Of a stretch of 64,000 nt of DNA, positions 45,881-55,047 are shown in pieces. Under the pieces are notes generated by a model. That model had not been told where the DNA came from. It saw only the letters and a list, made by a program, of their open reading frames with translations, and searched no databases. How positions within the stretch are numbered: position 1 is the stretch's first letter; each line of letters opens with the position of its first letter. The DNA is from Bradyrhizobium arachidis (GTDB lineage Bacteria; Pseudomonadota; Alphaproteobacteria; Rhizobiales; Xanthobacteraceae), in NCBI RefSeq assembly GCF_024758505.1, contig NZ_CP077970.1, positions 1,364,001-1,428,000 on the forward strand. The letters are read 5' to 3'. Both the position numbers and the translations under genes were made by a program.

Positions 45881-47138
45881 CGCACTCCTCCTCGATCTCA
45901 AAATAATGTCGCGCGATTGGAGCTTGAGCTATTTATCTCGCCGCGCCTCTCCGGTTGTTGAAGCTCTCCTGAAGCGACTGTATTGCGCTGGCCGCGATGT
46001 GGGCTCGGTAGTCCGTCGGGCGCAGCGATCGCGATCGTCGCTACGCGAGGCCGCAGTGCCGTTTCTGCGCCTTGCACCTCAATCCGGATTAAACGATCCG
46101 AAGGCATCCAACACGCTTGACCTTTTCCATTCTAGAAGCGGGCAGCTGTGCTGTGCTGCCGAATGCGCCTGATTGTGCATCCATTCCGGCGAAGCGTGCT
46201 CACCGACGATGACGTCAAGGCAAGTGGGTGACTTCCTTTTTGTGTATCAGTCGTTATGCAACGTCGATGCCAGGCACATCGTACGGCGTTATACGGCTCA
46301 CTAGGTTGCTGACGTCAAATTGGGCGCGAGAGATCCGACAACTTTCGCCTCTTGTTCTGTTACCTTCTTCGCTTGTCCGATTGACGGCGCGATGTCGAAA
46401 ACCCGACATGACCAAGCCTCCGGACAGAAAGCCGATGAGGCTTTATTTACGGGTTTTCGCAACAGCATGGCTATCGCCATTGTGTCTCGATTGAACCAGA
46501 TCAGCCGTGACGTTATCGCCGCGCATAGTCGAAAACGCAGGCCCATGGACATCGACGTCTCGGTAGAGCGTCGGAAGACCCTCCAGCGCCTGCGCAAGAG
46601 TCGCGTGAGTCTGACTTCCTATCAGATTCTCGGCGCGCCGATTGCACGGAATGGATACTCCAATCGCAAGACTTAGGAGAACCTCATGCGTTCCGCGCCC
46701 CACGTCTCGATCCACAAGGAGCTCAGCACCGTTGACGACCGGTATCGTTTCGCTCGTGGGCAGCGACCTTATCTCCAAAACCGGAGGAAATTCGGTCGCA
46801 AATTGTCGGCGTCAAGACGGTGGCGCAGTTCGGCGAGGCCCATGCAACAATCCGAAGGAAGGTTAACGCCTGAGCGGCGGACGCATGTTCGCGACGTGAA
46901 ATCGTTATCGAACTGCTTTCGCGCCAATTTACCCGGGCACTGCGCACAGGCTTTAGGCATCAAAGACGATGCGTGGCACAGGGCAGATCGGCAAGAGTCA
47001 GTGGGCGTGGTGACGGACCGCGACTATCGGCTTGCCCGACTTCCAGCGCTTGTTCTCATCCATTTTCATCAGCATGACCCTCATCCCTTTTGATGCTGGG
47101 AAACCCTGCACCGCCAATGATCGAGGGAGCCAAGAGTT
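45881..47138. other. Long intergenic stretch, possibly holding a decayed gene
   Basis: A plus frame (about 46449-46676) reads MAIAIVSRLNQISRDVIAAH, then RPMDIDVSVE and LTSYQILGAPIARN, which faintly recalls the start of a 2-oxoacid dehydrogenase E2 catalytic domain. It stops abruptly and I could not follow the homology further. No other gene is supported. Confidence 0.3.
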
Positions 47139-47897
47139 ATGGGACGTGTGAACGAAAAAGTCATTTTGGTAACCGGCGGGGCTCGAGGGATGGGGGCCGC
47201 TCATGCGCGCCTGCTGTTAGCCGAGGGAGCGAAAGTCGTGATCACCGATATTCTTCACAAAGAAGGAGAGGCTTTCGCGGCCGAACTGGGCCCATCCGCG
47301 ATCTATGTGCGTCAAGACGTCGCTCAGCCAGAGGAATGGTGCCAGGCGATCGCGGCTGCGGAGAGCAAGTTCGGCGCGCTGCACGGCCTCGTCAACAATG
47401 CAGGCATAGCCAGCATGGCTCCCATCGAGCGGTTCCCGCTCGAGCAGTGGGAGAAGACCCTAGCTGTCAATCTCACCGGTGTATTCTTGGGAATGCAGAC
47501 TGCCCTACCTGCCATGCGCCGCGCGGGCGGAGGCTCGATCGTCAACATCTCGTCGGTCGAGGGGCTGAGGGGTAGTCCTGGGCTTCACGCCTATGTTGCT
47601 TCCAAGTTCGGCGTGCGGGGCATAACGAAGTCCGCTGCCTTGGAGGCCGCCGCGTCCGGCGTTCGCATAAACTCCATCCATCCGGGCCTCATCAACACCC
47701 GGATGACAGAGAACTTCGATCTTTCCAGTTTCCCAATTCCGCTCGGGCGGCCAGCCGCGCCGCAGGAAGTGTCACAGGCAGTCTTGTTCCTGCTCAGCGA
47801 CGAGTCCTCTTATCTTACCGGCTCCGAAATCGTCGTCGATGGCGGTCTGACGATCGGCGTCCCGCAGAAGTGTCAGGCGGTCGAAAATATCTTCTGA
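47139..47897 (+). CDS. Short-chain dehydrogenase/reductase
   Basis: 252 residues, classical SDR length. NAD(P)-binding TGGARGMG at residues 11-18, DV at about 62, NNAG near 88, catalytic Ser in VNISSVEG, Tyr-x-x-x-Lys in YVASK near 152, and a C-terminal YLTGSEIVVDGG. The Asp after the second strand (VVITDI) favours NAD(H). It resembles hydroxysteroid or glucose-1-dehydrogenase types; the true alcohol substrate is not visible. It ends 45 bases before the oleate hydratase gene on the same strand, so a role in oxidising a hydroxy-fatty acid is a fair inference. Confidence 0.85.
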   Translation: MGRVNEKVILVTGGARGMGAAHARLLLAEGAKVVITDILHKEGEAFAAELGPSAIYVRQDVAQPEEWCQAIAAAESKFGALHGLVNNAGIASMAPIERFPLEQWEKTLAVNLTGVFLGMQTALPAMRRAGGGSIVNISSVEGLRGSPGLHAYVASKFGVRGITKSAALEAAASGVRINSIHPGLINTRMTENFDLSSFPIPLGRPAAPQEVSQAVLFLLSDESSYLTGSEIVVDGGLTIGVPQKCQAVENIF

Positions 47898-47942
47898 CTA
47901 TCAGCGGACAGATTGTCACATCAAACGAGATGGAATGTCGCG

Positions 47943-49703
47943 ATGTATTACAGCAGTGGAAATTACGAAGCTTTTGCTCGGCCCCGCAAACCCGCCGGCG
48001 TGGATAGCAAGACGGCTTGGTTCGTTGGTTCGGGGTTGGCTGCGCTCTCCGGCGCGGCCTTCTTGATCCGCGACGGGCAAATGCGTGGCGACCGTATCAC
48101 CATCCTCGAACGACAGAAGGTTCCGGGGGGCGCGTTGGACGGTAGTCAGGACCCGGAAAGGGGATACGTGATTCGAGGTGGTAGAGAGATGGAGGATCAT
48201 TTCGAGTGCCTCTGGGATCTGTTTCGTTCGATCCCATCGCTCGAACTTGAAGGCGCCAGCGTGCTCGACGAGTTTTACTGGTTGAACAAGGATGATCCGA
48301 ACTACACGCTACAGCGGGCGACGGTGAACCAGGGGCAGGATGCCCATACCGATGGTCTCTTCACTCTGAGCGAAGAGGCCCAGAAAGAGCTGATTGTCCT
48401 TTTTCTTGCCACTCGTAAGCAGATGGAGACCAAGCGCATCGACGAAGTGTTTGGGAGGGATTTCTTCAACAGCAATTTCTGGCTCTATTGGCGGACCATG
48501 TTCGCCTTTGAAGAATGGCATTCGGCCCTCGAGATGAAACTTTATCTGCATCGATTTATCCACCACATCGGCGGCCTGCCGGATTTCAGTACGCTGAAGT
48601 TTACCAAATACAATCAATATGAATCGCTTGTTCTGCCGTTATCCAAATGGCTGTTGGAACAAGGCGTCAACTTTCGATACGGAGTAGAAGTCACCGATAT
48701 CGATTTCGACATAAAGCGCGGACGCAAGCAAGCCACAGCCATCCGCTGGCTGGAGAATGGCATTGAGGGCTGTCTCATTATTGGCGCCGACGATCTTGTT
48801 TTCATGACGATCGGGTCGCTGACCGAAAACTCGGACATGGGGGACCATCACACGGCCGCCAGGCTCAACGAAGGACCGGCGCCCGCCTGGGATCTGTGGC
48901 GGCGTATCGCGGCCAAGGATGCCGCCTTTGGCCGTCCAAATGTCTTTTGCGGCAATATCTCTGCAAGCAAATGGGAATCGGCGACGATCACGACCCTGGA
49001 CGAACGCATTCCGGCATACATCCGCAAGATCGCCAAACGCGATCCGTTCAGCGGCAAGGTCGTCACAGGAGGCATCGTTACGGTGAAAGATTCGAGCTGG
49101 TTGCTCAGTTGGACCACAAACCGCCAGCCGCATTTCAAGCACCAGCCCAGCGATCAAGTCGTCGTCTGGGTCTATTCACTATTCGTCGATAAAGCCGGCG
49201 ACTACGTGAGGAAATCGATGCAAGATTGTACGGGCGAGGAGATCACGCAAGAATGGCTTTATCACCTCGGTGTGCCGGTCGCGAGCATACCGGAACTCGC
49301 CGCTGGGGCTGCCAAGACGGTGCCGGTAATGATGCCCTACGTCACTTCCTTCTTCATGCCGCGGCAGGCAGGCGACCGGCCAGATGTCGCGCCGAAAGAT
49401 GCGGTCAATTTCGCCTTCATCGGGCAGTTCGCGGAGTCGGGTGAACGGGATTGTATCTTCACGACGGAATACTCCGTTCGGACGGCGATGGAAGCTGTTT
49501 ATATCCTCCTCAAGATTGAACGTGGCGTGCCCGAGGTATTCAACTCGACCTATGATATTCGCAAGTTGCTTGCAGCAATGGGTAGACTGCGTGACGGCAA
49601 TGAAATTGAGATCCCGGGACCTGCGTTCCTGCGCAAACTTATTCTGAAAAGGATCAAGGTTAGTGAGCTTGGCGAACTCTTCAATAAATATCACCTGAGC
49701 TGA
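47943..49703 (+). CDS. ohyA: Oleate hydratase (myosin-cross-reactive antigen family)
   Basis: 586 residues from ATG 47943; a start at 47913 is less likely because GGAATG stands before 47943 and family members begin MYYSSGNYEAFARPRKP. FAD-binding motif WFVGSGLAALSGAAFLIRDG at about 25-45, then GGREMEDHFECLWDLF with the catalytic Glu, YNQYESLVLPLSKWL, and IGQFAESGERDCIFTTEYSVRTAMEAVY near the C-terminus. The enzyme adds water to oleic acid giving 10-hydroxystearate, using FAD as a structural cofactor. Probably co-transcribed with the SDR. In a symbiosis island it could modify membrane or host lipids, or detoxify unsaturated fatty acids. Confidence 0.93.
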   Translation: MYYSSGNYEAFARPRKPAGVDSKTAWFVGSGLAALSGAAFLIRDGQMRGDRITILERQKVPGGALDGSQDPERGYVIRGGREMEDHFECLWDLFRSIPSLELEGASVLDEFYWLNKDDPNYTLQRATVNQGQDAHTDGLFTLSEEAQKELIVLFLATRKQMETKRIDEVFGRDFFNSNFWLYWRTMFAFEEWHSALEMKLYLHRFIHHIGGLPDFSTLKFTKYNQYESLVLPLSKWLLEQGVNFRYGVEVTDIDFDIKRGRKQATAIRWLENGIEGCLIIGADDLVFMTIGSLTENSDMGDHHTAARLNEGPAPAWDLWRRIAAKDAAFGRPNVFCGNISASKWESATITTLDERIPAYIRKIAKRDPFSGKVVTGGIVTVKDSSWLLSWTTNRQPHFKHQPSDQVVVWVYSLFVDKAGDYVRKSMQDCTGEEITQEWLYHLGVPVASIPELAAGAAKTVPVMMPYVTSFFMPRQAGDRPDVAPKDAVNFAFIGQFAESGERDCIFTTEYSVRTAMEAVYILLKIERGVPEVFNSTYDIRKLLAAMGRLRDGNEIEIPGPAFLRKLILKRIKVSELGELFNKYHLS

Positions 49704-49970
49704 CTGAGGCGCGTATGCTGCGGGAGACCGTTCTCTCGGATAGAGAAGCGCTGTCCTGCGCCGTGACGGTTCGGACTTGCCAAGGCGCAGATCAAACGTC
49801 CGCGCCGAATCTCCCGGGCAACCTTTAGGCGTCCTCTGAAATTTCCGTGCCCTTTCGGCTTGGTGTTATCCTCGCCACGCGCATCCGATTAACCTCTTGC
49901 CGTAAGGTGAGGGCGAAACTAGCGAGTTGGTTTGCAACAGGAATTTTGGCATGCGAGCCGCGCAGACACG

Positions 49971-50095
49971 CGATGTCGAAGCAACGTGGCGCAAGGTCGG
50001 CGAACTCCTCGATATCTTCTCCAAAGAGGAATGCGCCAACCATCTCAAAAAATTCAGGCTATGTCTCCTATAACAACATCACGCGCCTAGGATTT
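49971..50095 (+). mobile_element. IS630-type transposase 3' remnant, copy 1
   Basis: Reads RDVEATWRKVGELLDIFSKE followed by ECANHLKK, the typical C-terminal end of IS630-family transposases. A homologous piece lies at 52041-52158. The remainder of the element is gone. Confidence 0.6.
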
Positions 50096-50171
50096 CATCT
50101 GCGTCTCGCTGAGAAATTATACGATGCGAGTGCGAACGCGAACCCGCTTGTGACCTAGTTCGCCGTCCGCG

Positions 50172-51734
50172 TTACTTCATCATCGCTTCGACCTCTGCAC
50201 GAAACGCTTGGCGCGAGGCGTCTCGTGAATAGAACATGTGGCCGCCCGGAAAGACTACAAGTTTGACACGCGGTGCCGAGGCAAATGGTGGCAATTGGTC
50301 GAGCACCATCTGTGATCCGAGATAGGGCGTGACGAGGTCAAAGAGGCCGTGCCCGACCAGCAATTTCATCTTCGGGTCCGTTGCGAGGATCTGGCGTAGC
50401 TCAGATTGCGACTCTGGAGGACTGCGGCCGAAATCCCAAGCTTGCCCGATTGTGCCGTTGATCAGCTCATAGGAGCCGTCCGGTCGCCAGTTTAGCTTGC
50501 GCGTAAGGAGATCGACAGTGGCGCTGGTTAGAGGTGCCAACAGCGTATCGCTCGAGGGATCGCCGGAAAGTTGGAAATCGGAGTCCGGATAGGGATCAAG
50601 GCCGCGCACCGAGGCGTCATAGTTTCCGATTAACTTGCCATTCTTACGATCGAATTCACGGCGAAACTCGGCGAGGTCGAATCTGCCCGCGAGCCTGCGA
50701 CTCACCGCCTGGTCGATGCCGGTCAGAGCCGCGGTCTTATCGGCCAGACGCGTGGTCGCTTCCTTGTCCGTTTGGCCTTTGATGAGGTCGGCCAGAAACT
50801 CGCCGCGTGCATAAGCTTCCACGTCAGTGAGATCGGATCGCTTTACCGAACCCTTGACCGAACTCTTGGCTTCACGCTGCGTCGCGACATAGCTTGGCAG
50901 CCTTGCAACGTATTGCAGAAGGCTCGTGCGAGCGTACTGGCTGTAGTCGAACAACGGCGAGACCATAATTAGGCCCTTGACGCCTATGCCCTGTCGAATC
51001 TGCAACTGGTGGACAAGCTTTGGCCCACGAATGCCGCCATAGCTTTCACCCGCGATATATTTCGGCGACAACAGCCGGTCATGCTTTTCAAGCCAGCGGC
51101 GGACTACCAGCGCGAGCGCGTTGACGTCGCCGTCAACGGAATAGAGCCGCTTGCGCGCATCATCGCCGGTCGCCACGAAACGGCTATAGCCGGTGCCTAC
51201 GGGGTCGATAAACACAAGATCCGTGAAATCGAGCCAAGTCTCTGCGTTTGGCATCGCCTCCGGAAAAGTCGATGGCGTCACCTCGTCAGCATTGATCGGC
51301 AGCCGCCAGGGTCCAGCATTGCCAAGCTGTAGCCAGGCCGATGATGACCCAGGTCCGCCGTTGAAGAAGAATGTTACCGGGCGCGTGCCGCGATTGGTGC
51401 CGTCAAGCTGATACGAGGTATAGACGATGTCGGCCTGCGGCTCGCCCTTGTCGTCAAACAGGCGGATGGAGCCGGCGGTCGCGACGAAAGAGAGCGTCCG
51501 CCCAGTGAGCTCAAGCGTTTGCCCAGTGCTAGAGTCCGGCGGCAGGCGATGCTGCTCGGCCGCCGACGGCGTACTCGGCGCTTGGCCGGCGCGTTCGCCG
51601 GAGCCGCCCTTCTGGCCGGCCGGCGTCGTGGCCTCTGCGCGCGCCGGCGGATCGTGGGCCTGAACGCTCCCCATCACCCCGCAGGCAAAAAGGATCAGCG
51701 CCAAAGAGGTGCGGCGCAGCGCGGTCAACTGCAT
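50172..51734 (-). CDS. Exported S10 serine carboxypeptidase family protein
   Basis: 520 residues from ATG 51734, preceded by AGGAGAATCTCG; a longer frame from 51950 is rejected. MQLTALRRTSLALILFACGVMGSVQAHD is a Sec signal peptide, followed by an Ala/Gly/Pro-rich linker. The S10 signature is complete: FFFNGGPGSSSAWLQLGNAGP (oxyanion hole), GESYGGIRGP (catalytic Ser), LVGHGLFDLVTPY (Asp) and VVFPGGHMFY (His). The family removes C-terminal residues from peptides at acid pH, here in the periplasm. It is flanked on both sides by IS630 transposase ends in the same orientation, which suggests arrival with or rearrangement by insertion elements. Confidence 0.88.
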   Translation of the reverse strand: MQLTALRRTSLALILFACGVMGSVQAHDPPARAEATTPAGQKGGSGERAGQAPSTPSAAEQHRLPPDSSTGQTLELTGRTLSFVATAGSIRLFDDKGEPQADIVYTSYQLDGTNRGTRPVTFFFNGGPGSSSAWLQLGNAGPWRLPINADEVTPSTFPEAMPNAETWLDFTDLVFIDPVGTGYSRFVATGDDARKRLYSVDGDVNALALVVRRWLEKHDRLLSPKYIAGESYGGIRGPKLVHQLQIRQGIGVKGLIMVSPLFDYSQYARTSLLQYVARLPSYVATQREAKSSVKGSVKRSDLTDVEAYARGEFLADLIKGQTDKEATTRLADKTAALTGIDQAVSRRLAGRFDLAEFRREFDRKNGKLIGNYDASVRGLDPYPDSDFQLSGDPSSDTLLAPLTSATVDLLTRKLNWRPDGSYELINGTIGQAWDFGRSPPESQSELRQILATDPKMKLLVGHGLFDLVTPYLGSQMVLDQLPPFASAPRVKLVVFPGGHMFYSRDASRQAFRAEVEAMMK

Positions 51735-52040
51735 CGAGATTCTCCTATCCGAGCCCGCACCTTTTGGTGCGCGAGGTGAGTCTGTCAAAAAGGCTCTACT
51801 CACTAGCTCATGCCGAAGACCAACAGACCTACTAGATTCAGTAGTCGTCACCGTCGCCGGCCCACCATCCCGACTATCGCCGATATGCGGCATTGCAGTG
51901 CGTCTGCAGTCACCACGTCTTTCAAGCTGCAGCAGCTTCATCAACTGCATCGCAGATTCGAACAGCAGCGGCGCAGCCGAAATCCTTGATGCTCACTGCG
52001 TGTAGCAGGGACGGCAGCCGTGCCGAGTGCTCTCTGGGCG

Positions 52041-52158
52041 CGATGTCCGAAGCAATGTGGCGAAAGTCGGCGACCTCCTCGATATCTTTTTCGAAGAGGA
52101 ATGCGCCAACTATCAGAAAAATTCAGGCTATGTTTCCGTATAAAAACATTACGCTCTA
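52041..52158 (+). mobile_element. IS630-type transposase 3' remnant, copy 2
   Basis: Very similar to 49971-50095 with small indels that break the frame. Both copies point the same way and lie about 2.07 kb apart around the S10 gene. The bases from 52159 to 52475 show no further gene. Confidence 0.55.
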
Positions 52159-52475
52159 GAACACTTTTGTCCCACCTAATTTGGGAGCTGTCCAAAGTCT
52201 GAAGCCGAGTGCATCATTGGGCTCCATGCTAGCTTTTGATGCTTGTCTGGAAATCTTCGCCGATGGTTGCCAAAGGAAATCGGAAAGCATTGGCAGGCAA
52301 GGCCATTGATGCGTGCCTGACAAAGACCCGTTCGGGCGCTTGAAAAAGAACCGGCTTCGGCTAATCCGCCAAGACAGGCTGGCGGTCCAGGAGGCAGTGA
52401 TTGGCCGCCAGCCCCGTTCGCATAATCGTCAATGCCTTTTATCTCAAGCAAACGCTGACGAAGAGATAACCTCAT

Positions 52476-52586
52476 CTACAAGTCACGGAAGCCCCGAGTA
52501 GCCCACCACCAGCCGACGAGAACTGCGAGGAGAAGGACTGAGGCAATTCCCAGGCTCACCAATGCGGTTATGGAGCCAATGTCCAT
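52476..52586 (-). CDS. Small single-pass membrane protein (36 aa)
   Basis: The product is MDIGSITALVSLGIASVLLL followed by AVLVGWWWATRGFRDL: a short polar start, one strong hydrophobic helix of about 22 residues, an aromatic Trp cluster at the interface and a basic end. GGAG stands eight bases before the ATG. Such length, topology and ribosome site are typical of real bacterial small membrane proteins. I do not recognise its family. It stands alone. Confidence 0.55.
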   Translation of the reverse strand: MDIGSITALVSLGIASVLLLAVLVGWWWATRGFRDL

Positions 52587-53127
52587 TCTAGTTGCTCCCG
52601 TCGCTTCTTACCAACCCTACCAGAGCGCGTAGTTAAGCGCATTTCTCTTGAACAGTTTTCGAACCGTCGCCCAAGCATTAAAAAACAACGATTGGTTCGA
52701 GGCTGACAATCTTCGTGAGCTACCAGGCGCCGCCTGAGAGTTCACTCTCGTTGAGGGCGCCACCGGAAGGCGTTGACGATGCTTGCTCTGCGGCTCAAGG
52801 TGTCACTCGCAAAGACATGCGAAACATGAGCTTCATCCACGGAGAAAGTCATCGGCGGCAAATACTAACAGCCTAGCCCCATTGAGTAGAGGTAATCCAC
52901 GTCGACCAGTTTCAACCTTAGATTTCGACGCGGGTATCCTCATGGTGCCCAGCGATTATGAGGCCCTCATTGGGCACGGTATTGGTTACCAGATGAGCGC
53001 CAGGACAAAGGCGAGGGCCAGAACGCGGATGACCTTGGCCATCAGCGAACACGTTGCGAACTGGCGTCGTTGTTCGCGGGGAGGCGAGCCGAGCGCAACC
53101 ACAGGAGCGCGGTACTTGAAACGACCT
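52587..53127. other. Intergenic stretch
   Basis: No gene supported. On the minus strand near 53044 a truncated signal-peptide-like start (MAKVIRVLALAFVLALIW then stop) may be the remains of an exported protein gene. Confidence 0.35.
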
Positions 53128-53595
53128 TCAGGCACTGCGCTTCTCGGCGGCGGTCCAGCTTTTAAGAGCCTCGTGTGTTAGGTAAGTCGCAGCCAAATCG
53201 TTCCAGGATTTCAAGACATGGTTCCAGCTCTCCTTTCGAGCTGGCAGAAGATCTAACATCCTTTGCGCTTTGCGTGCAGCCGCGAACTTCCGGTCGCGCT
53301 TGGCATCGTTCAAAATTTTACGGATCAGGACTTCGGTTCGCATCCATCCGTCGTCCGACATTCTATCCTCAACAAACCAATCGAAGTACATTTGGAAGGT
53401 CAAAGCACGCCCTCCGGGTGATGCCAAGTCCGGTTCGTTCAACCATCGATGAAGGAATTCGAGCCGGCCCGATTCGCCAAGCGAGAGAACGTCATCATCA
53501 CCGAACATCAAGAAGGTCGCGAAGCCCGCGATCTCGAGCTGCATGTCCAGATCCTGTGACTCCAACCAACGGGTGATTGCTACTAGTGGAGACAA
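53128..53595 (-). CDS. Unknown protein, paralogue of the next gene; probable TTG start
   Basis: 155 residues if translation begins at TTG 53595, which follows AAGGAGAGCTAACGC, an excellent ribosome site. A longer frame to 53775 with ATG has no such site, and its extra residues do not match the paralogue. Pattern shared with 54023-54514: (S/T)PL-x-x-I-x-x-W-(L/F)-E at the start, FGDDDVLSLGESGRLEFLHRWLNE, GRALTFQMYFDWF, LLPARKESWNHVLKSWNDLA and ALKSWTAA. All helical, acidic in the middle and basic at the end, no Cys and no membrane segment. Lies downstream of the asparagine-synthetase-like gene on the same strand. Function not recognised. Confidence 0.6.
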   Translation of the reverse strand: MSPLVAITRWLESQDLDMQLEIAGFATFLMFGDDDVLSLGESGRLEFLHRWLNEPDLASPGGRALTFQMYFDWFVEDRMSDDGWMRTEVLIRKILNDAKRDRKFAAARKAQRMLDLLPARKESWNHVLKSWNDLAATYLTHEALKSWTAAEKRSA

Positions 53596-54022
53596 AGCGT
53601 TAGCTCTCCTTCCTTGCAGTCGTGATTGCGCGCGAGTGGCGTAGGACGGGCTTGAAAGCGATTCGGCCCAGGAAACACCGGGCTCGTCAACCACCAGAAT
53701 TTGCAAGTGACGGAAAGAATCTGATGCGGTGAATCGTCGTACGAGATGGGCGTGGAGCACCCAACATATCCTCATTCACCCGCCGGACGGCAAAATGCGC
53801 AGCTATTCCGCTTCAGAGCGATGGCCAACGCTGCTCAGCTCATCGGTATGTGCCGCTTAATCGCTGCGGAACCCTTGTGAGGCAAACCACAAAGGGCGCG
53901 GCGCAACCTTCTCCGCATAGCTGTGCTTTTTCTCTGCAGAATGAGCGGTTAGCAAATGTTTAATCAAGAATGTGGCTGAACGGCTGGCGCGGTAGCTTTT
54001 CCGTTCAAGTCCGCTACCCCGT

Positions 54023-54514
54023 TCAATCATTGCCAGCGCCGCGTTGCGAGGTGATCCATTTCCTGAGAGCGCTAGGTGTTAGGCTTCCGTCGGCCAGTTC
54101 TCTCCAAGACTGCCTGCCTTCAATCCACCTGCGTTTTCGAGCGGGCATATCGTCAAGGAGCCTCTGCGCAGTTGGCGAAAAACGCGCAACGTCAGAATGA
54201 GGGTTACCTTTAGTCTCTTCGAGAGCTTCACGAAATAGTTTTTCGGATTGCTTCCACCAAAGCTCCGTAAACCTGCACTCCGCGAAAAACTCAAAACAAG
54301 CTCGGAACGTCAGAGCACGGCCAACGACCGCATAGGTAGGCAATTCGACTTCGCTCAGCCACTGCCGGAGAAACTCACCTTGCTCTTCGTTGTCGAGTGC
54401 GAGAAAGTCCGTATCGTCGAAGTCCAAAAGCAAGGCCATGCCTGCAGTGATTTCGCCTTGTAATTCTGCGTGCTGCTTTTCGAACCAGTCGCTGATTGTC
54501 TGTAGCGGCGTCAT
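54023..54514 (-). CDS. Unknown protein, paralogue of the preceding gene
   Basis: 163 residues from ATG 54514, the point where similarity to the 53128-53595 product begins (MTPLQTISDWFEKQHAEL). The frame is open to 54694, but that extension runs into a repeated intergenic sequence. Shared blocks: FDDTDFLALDNEEQGEFLRQWLSE, VVGRALTFRACFEFF, DDMPARKRRWIEGRQSWRELADGSLTP and SALRKWI. Helical, soluble, no motif known to me. The ribosome site is weak. Two related genes in a row downstream of an amide-forming enzyme suggest a shared pathway or a local duplication. Confidence 0.55.
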   Translation of the reverse strand: MTPLQTISDWFEKQHAELQGEITAGMALLLDFDDTDFLALDNEEQGEFLRQWLSEVELPTYAVVGRALTFRACFEFFAECRFTELWWKQSEKLFREALEETKGNPHSDVARFSPTAQRLLDDMPARKRRWIEGRQSWRELADGSLTPSALRKWITSQRGAGND

Positions 54515-54643
54515 CGGTTCAGTCACATCGACCTCTGTGCCAAATACGGATCCGTCCGGACGGAACAGCCTTGTCCAGGGAGTATGGGCGTGCCCATCAT
54601 ACCCACTCGGCGGATGGTGTTTCGCCAAATAGGAGGCAGCGCG

Positions 54644-54775
54644 GACGTGACTCGGCCCCCGCCCGGTGAGTGAAGCGAAGGCTGTCCCTGCCACGCCCGC
54701 GCTGCCGGTGAAGTTAGTAGCGACGTGACTCGGCGCTTTTTGCGTACGAAAAGCGCTGTCCCTACCACGCGCCGC
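54644..54775. repeat. Two imperfect tandem copies of an intergenic sequence with hairpin
   Basis: GACGTGACTCGGC occurs at 54644 and 54722, and GCTGTCCCT follows at 54681 and 54755 in each unit. The second unit contains an eight-base stem (GCGCTTTT at 54733-54740 and AAAAGCGC at 54749-54756). It may act as a transcription-end or small mobile repeat. From 54776 to 55047 nothing else is seen. Confidence 0.4.
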
Positions 54776-55047
54776 TAACTTGAGCGGCCAGCCTTACCGC
54801 CTGAGCTAGTAAAGCTGACTAGTGCACCCTGATGCCGGCCAAGGGCGCCGACAAGTTGTACCTCCTAGAGAGACCGGCAGGCACCTACCAGGACTGGTTG
54901 GCGATCGGACGCGTCAGACCCGTAGCCCGATCTGGCGTAAAGTTGGTTGCTTCGGTGACGTGCCGCTGCGTATTTCAGGATCGTAATGAGCAGTGCATAA
55001 TCAACTTTCAGCCCCTGCTTTCAACATCGTCGCGTCCGCGGACACCA

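Noticed and set aside
46449..46676. Possible fragment of a 2-oxoacid dehydrogenase acyltransferase
   Set aside because: Similarity is faint, limited to about 60 residues, and does not continue in any frame.
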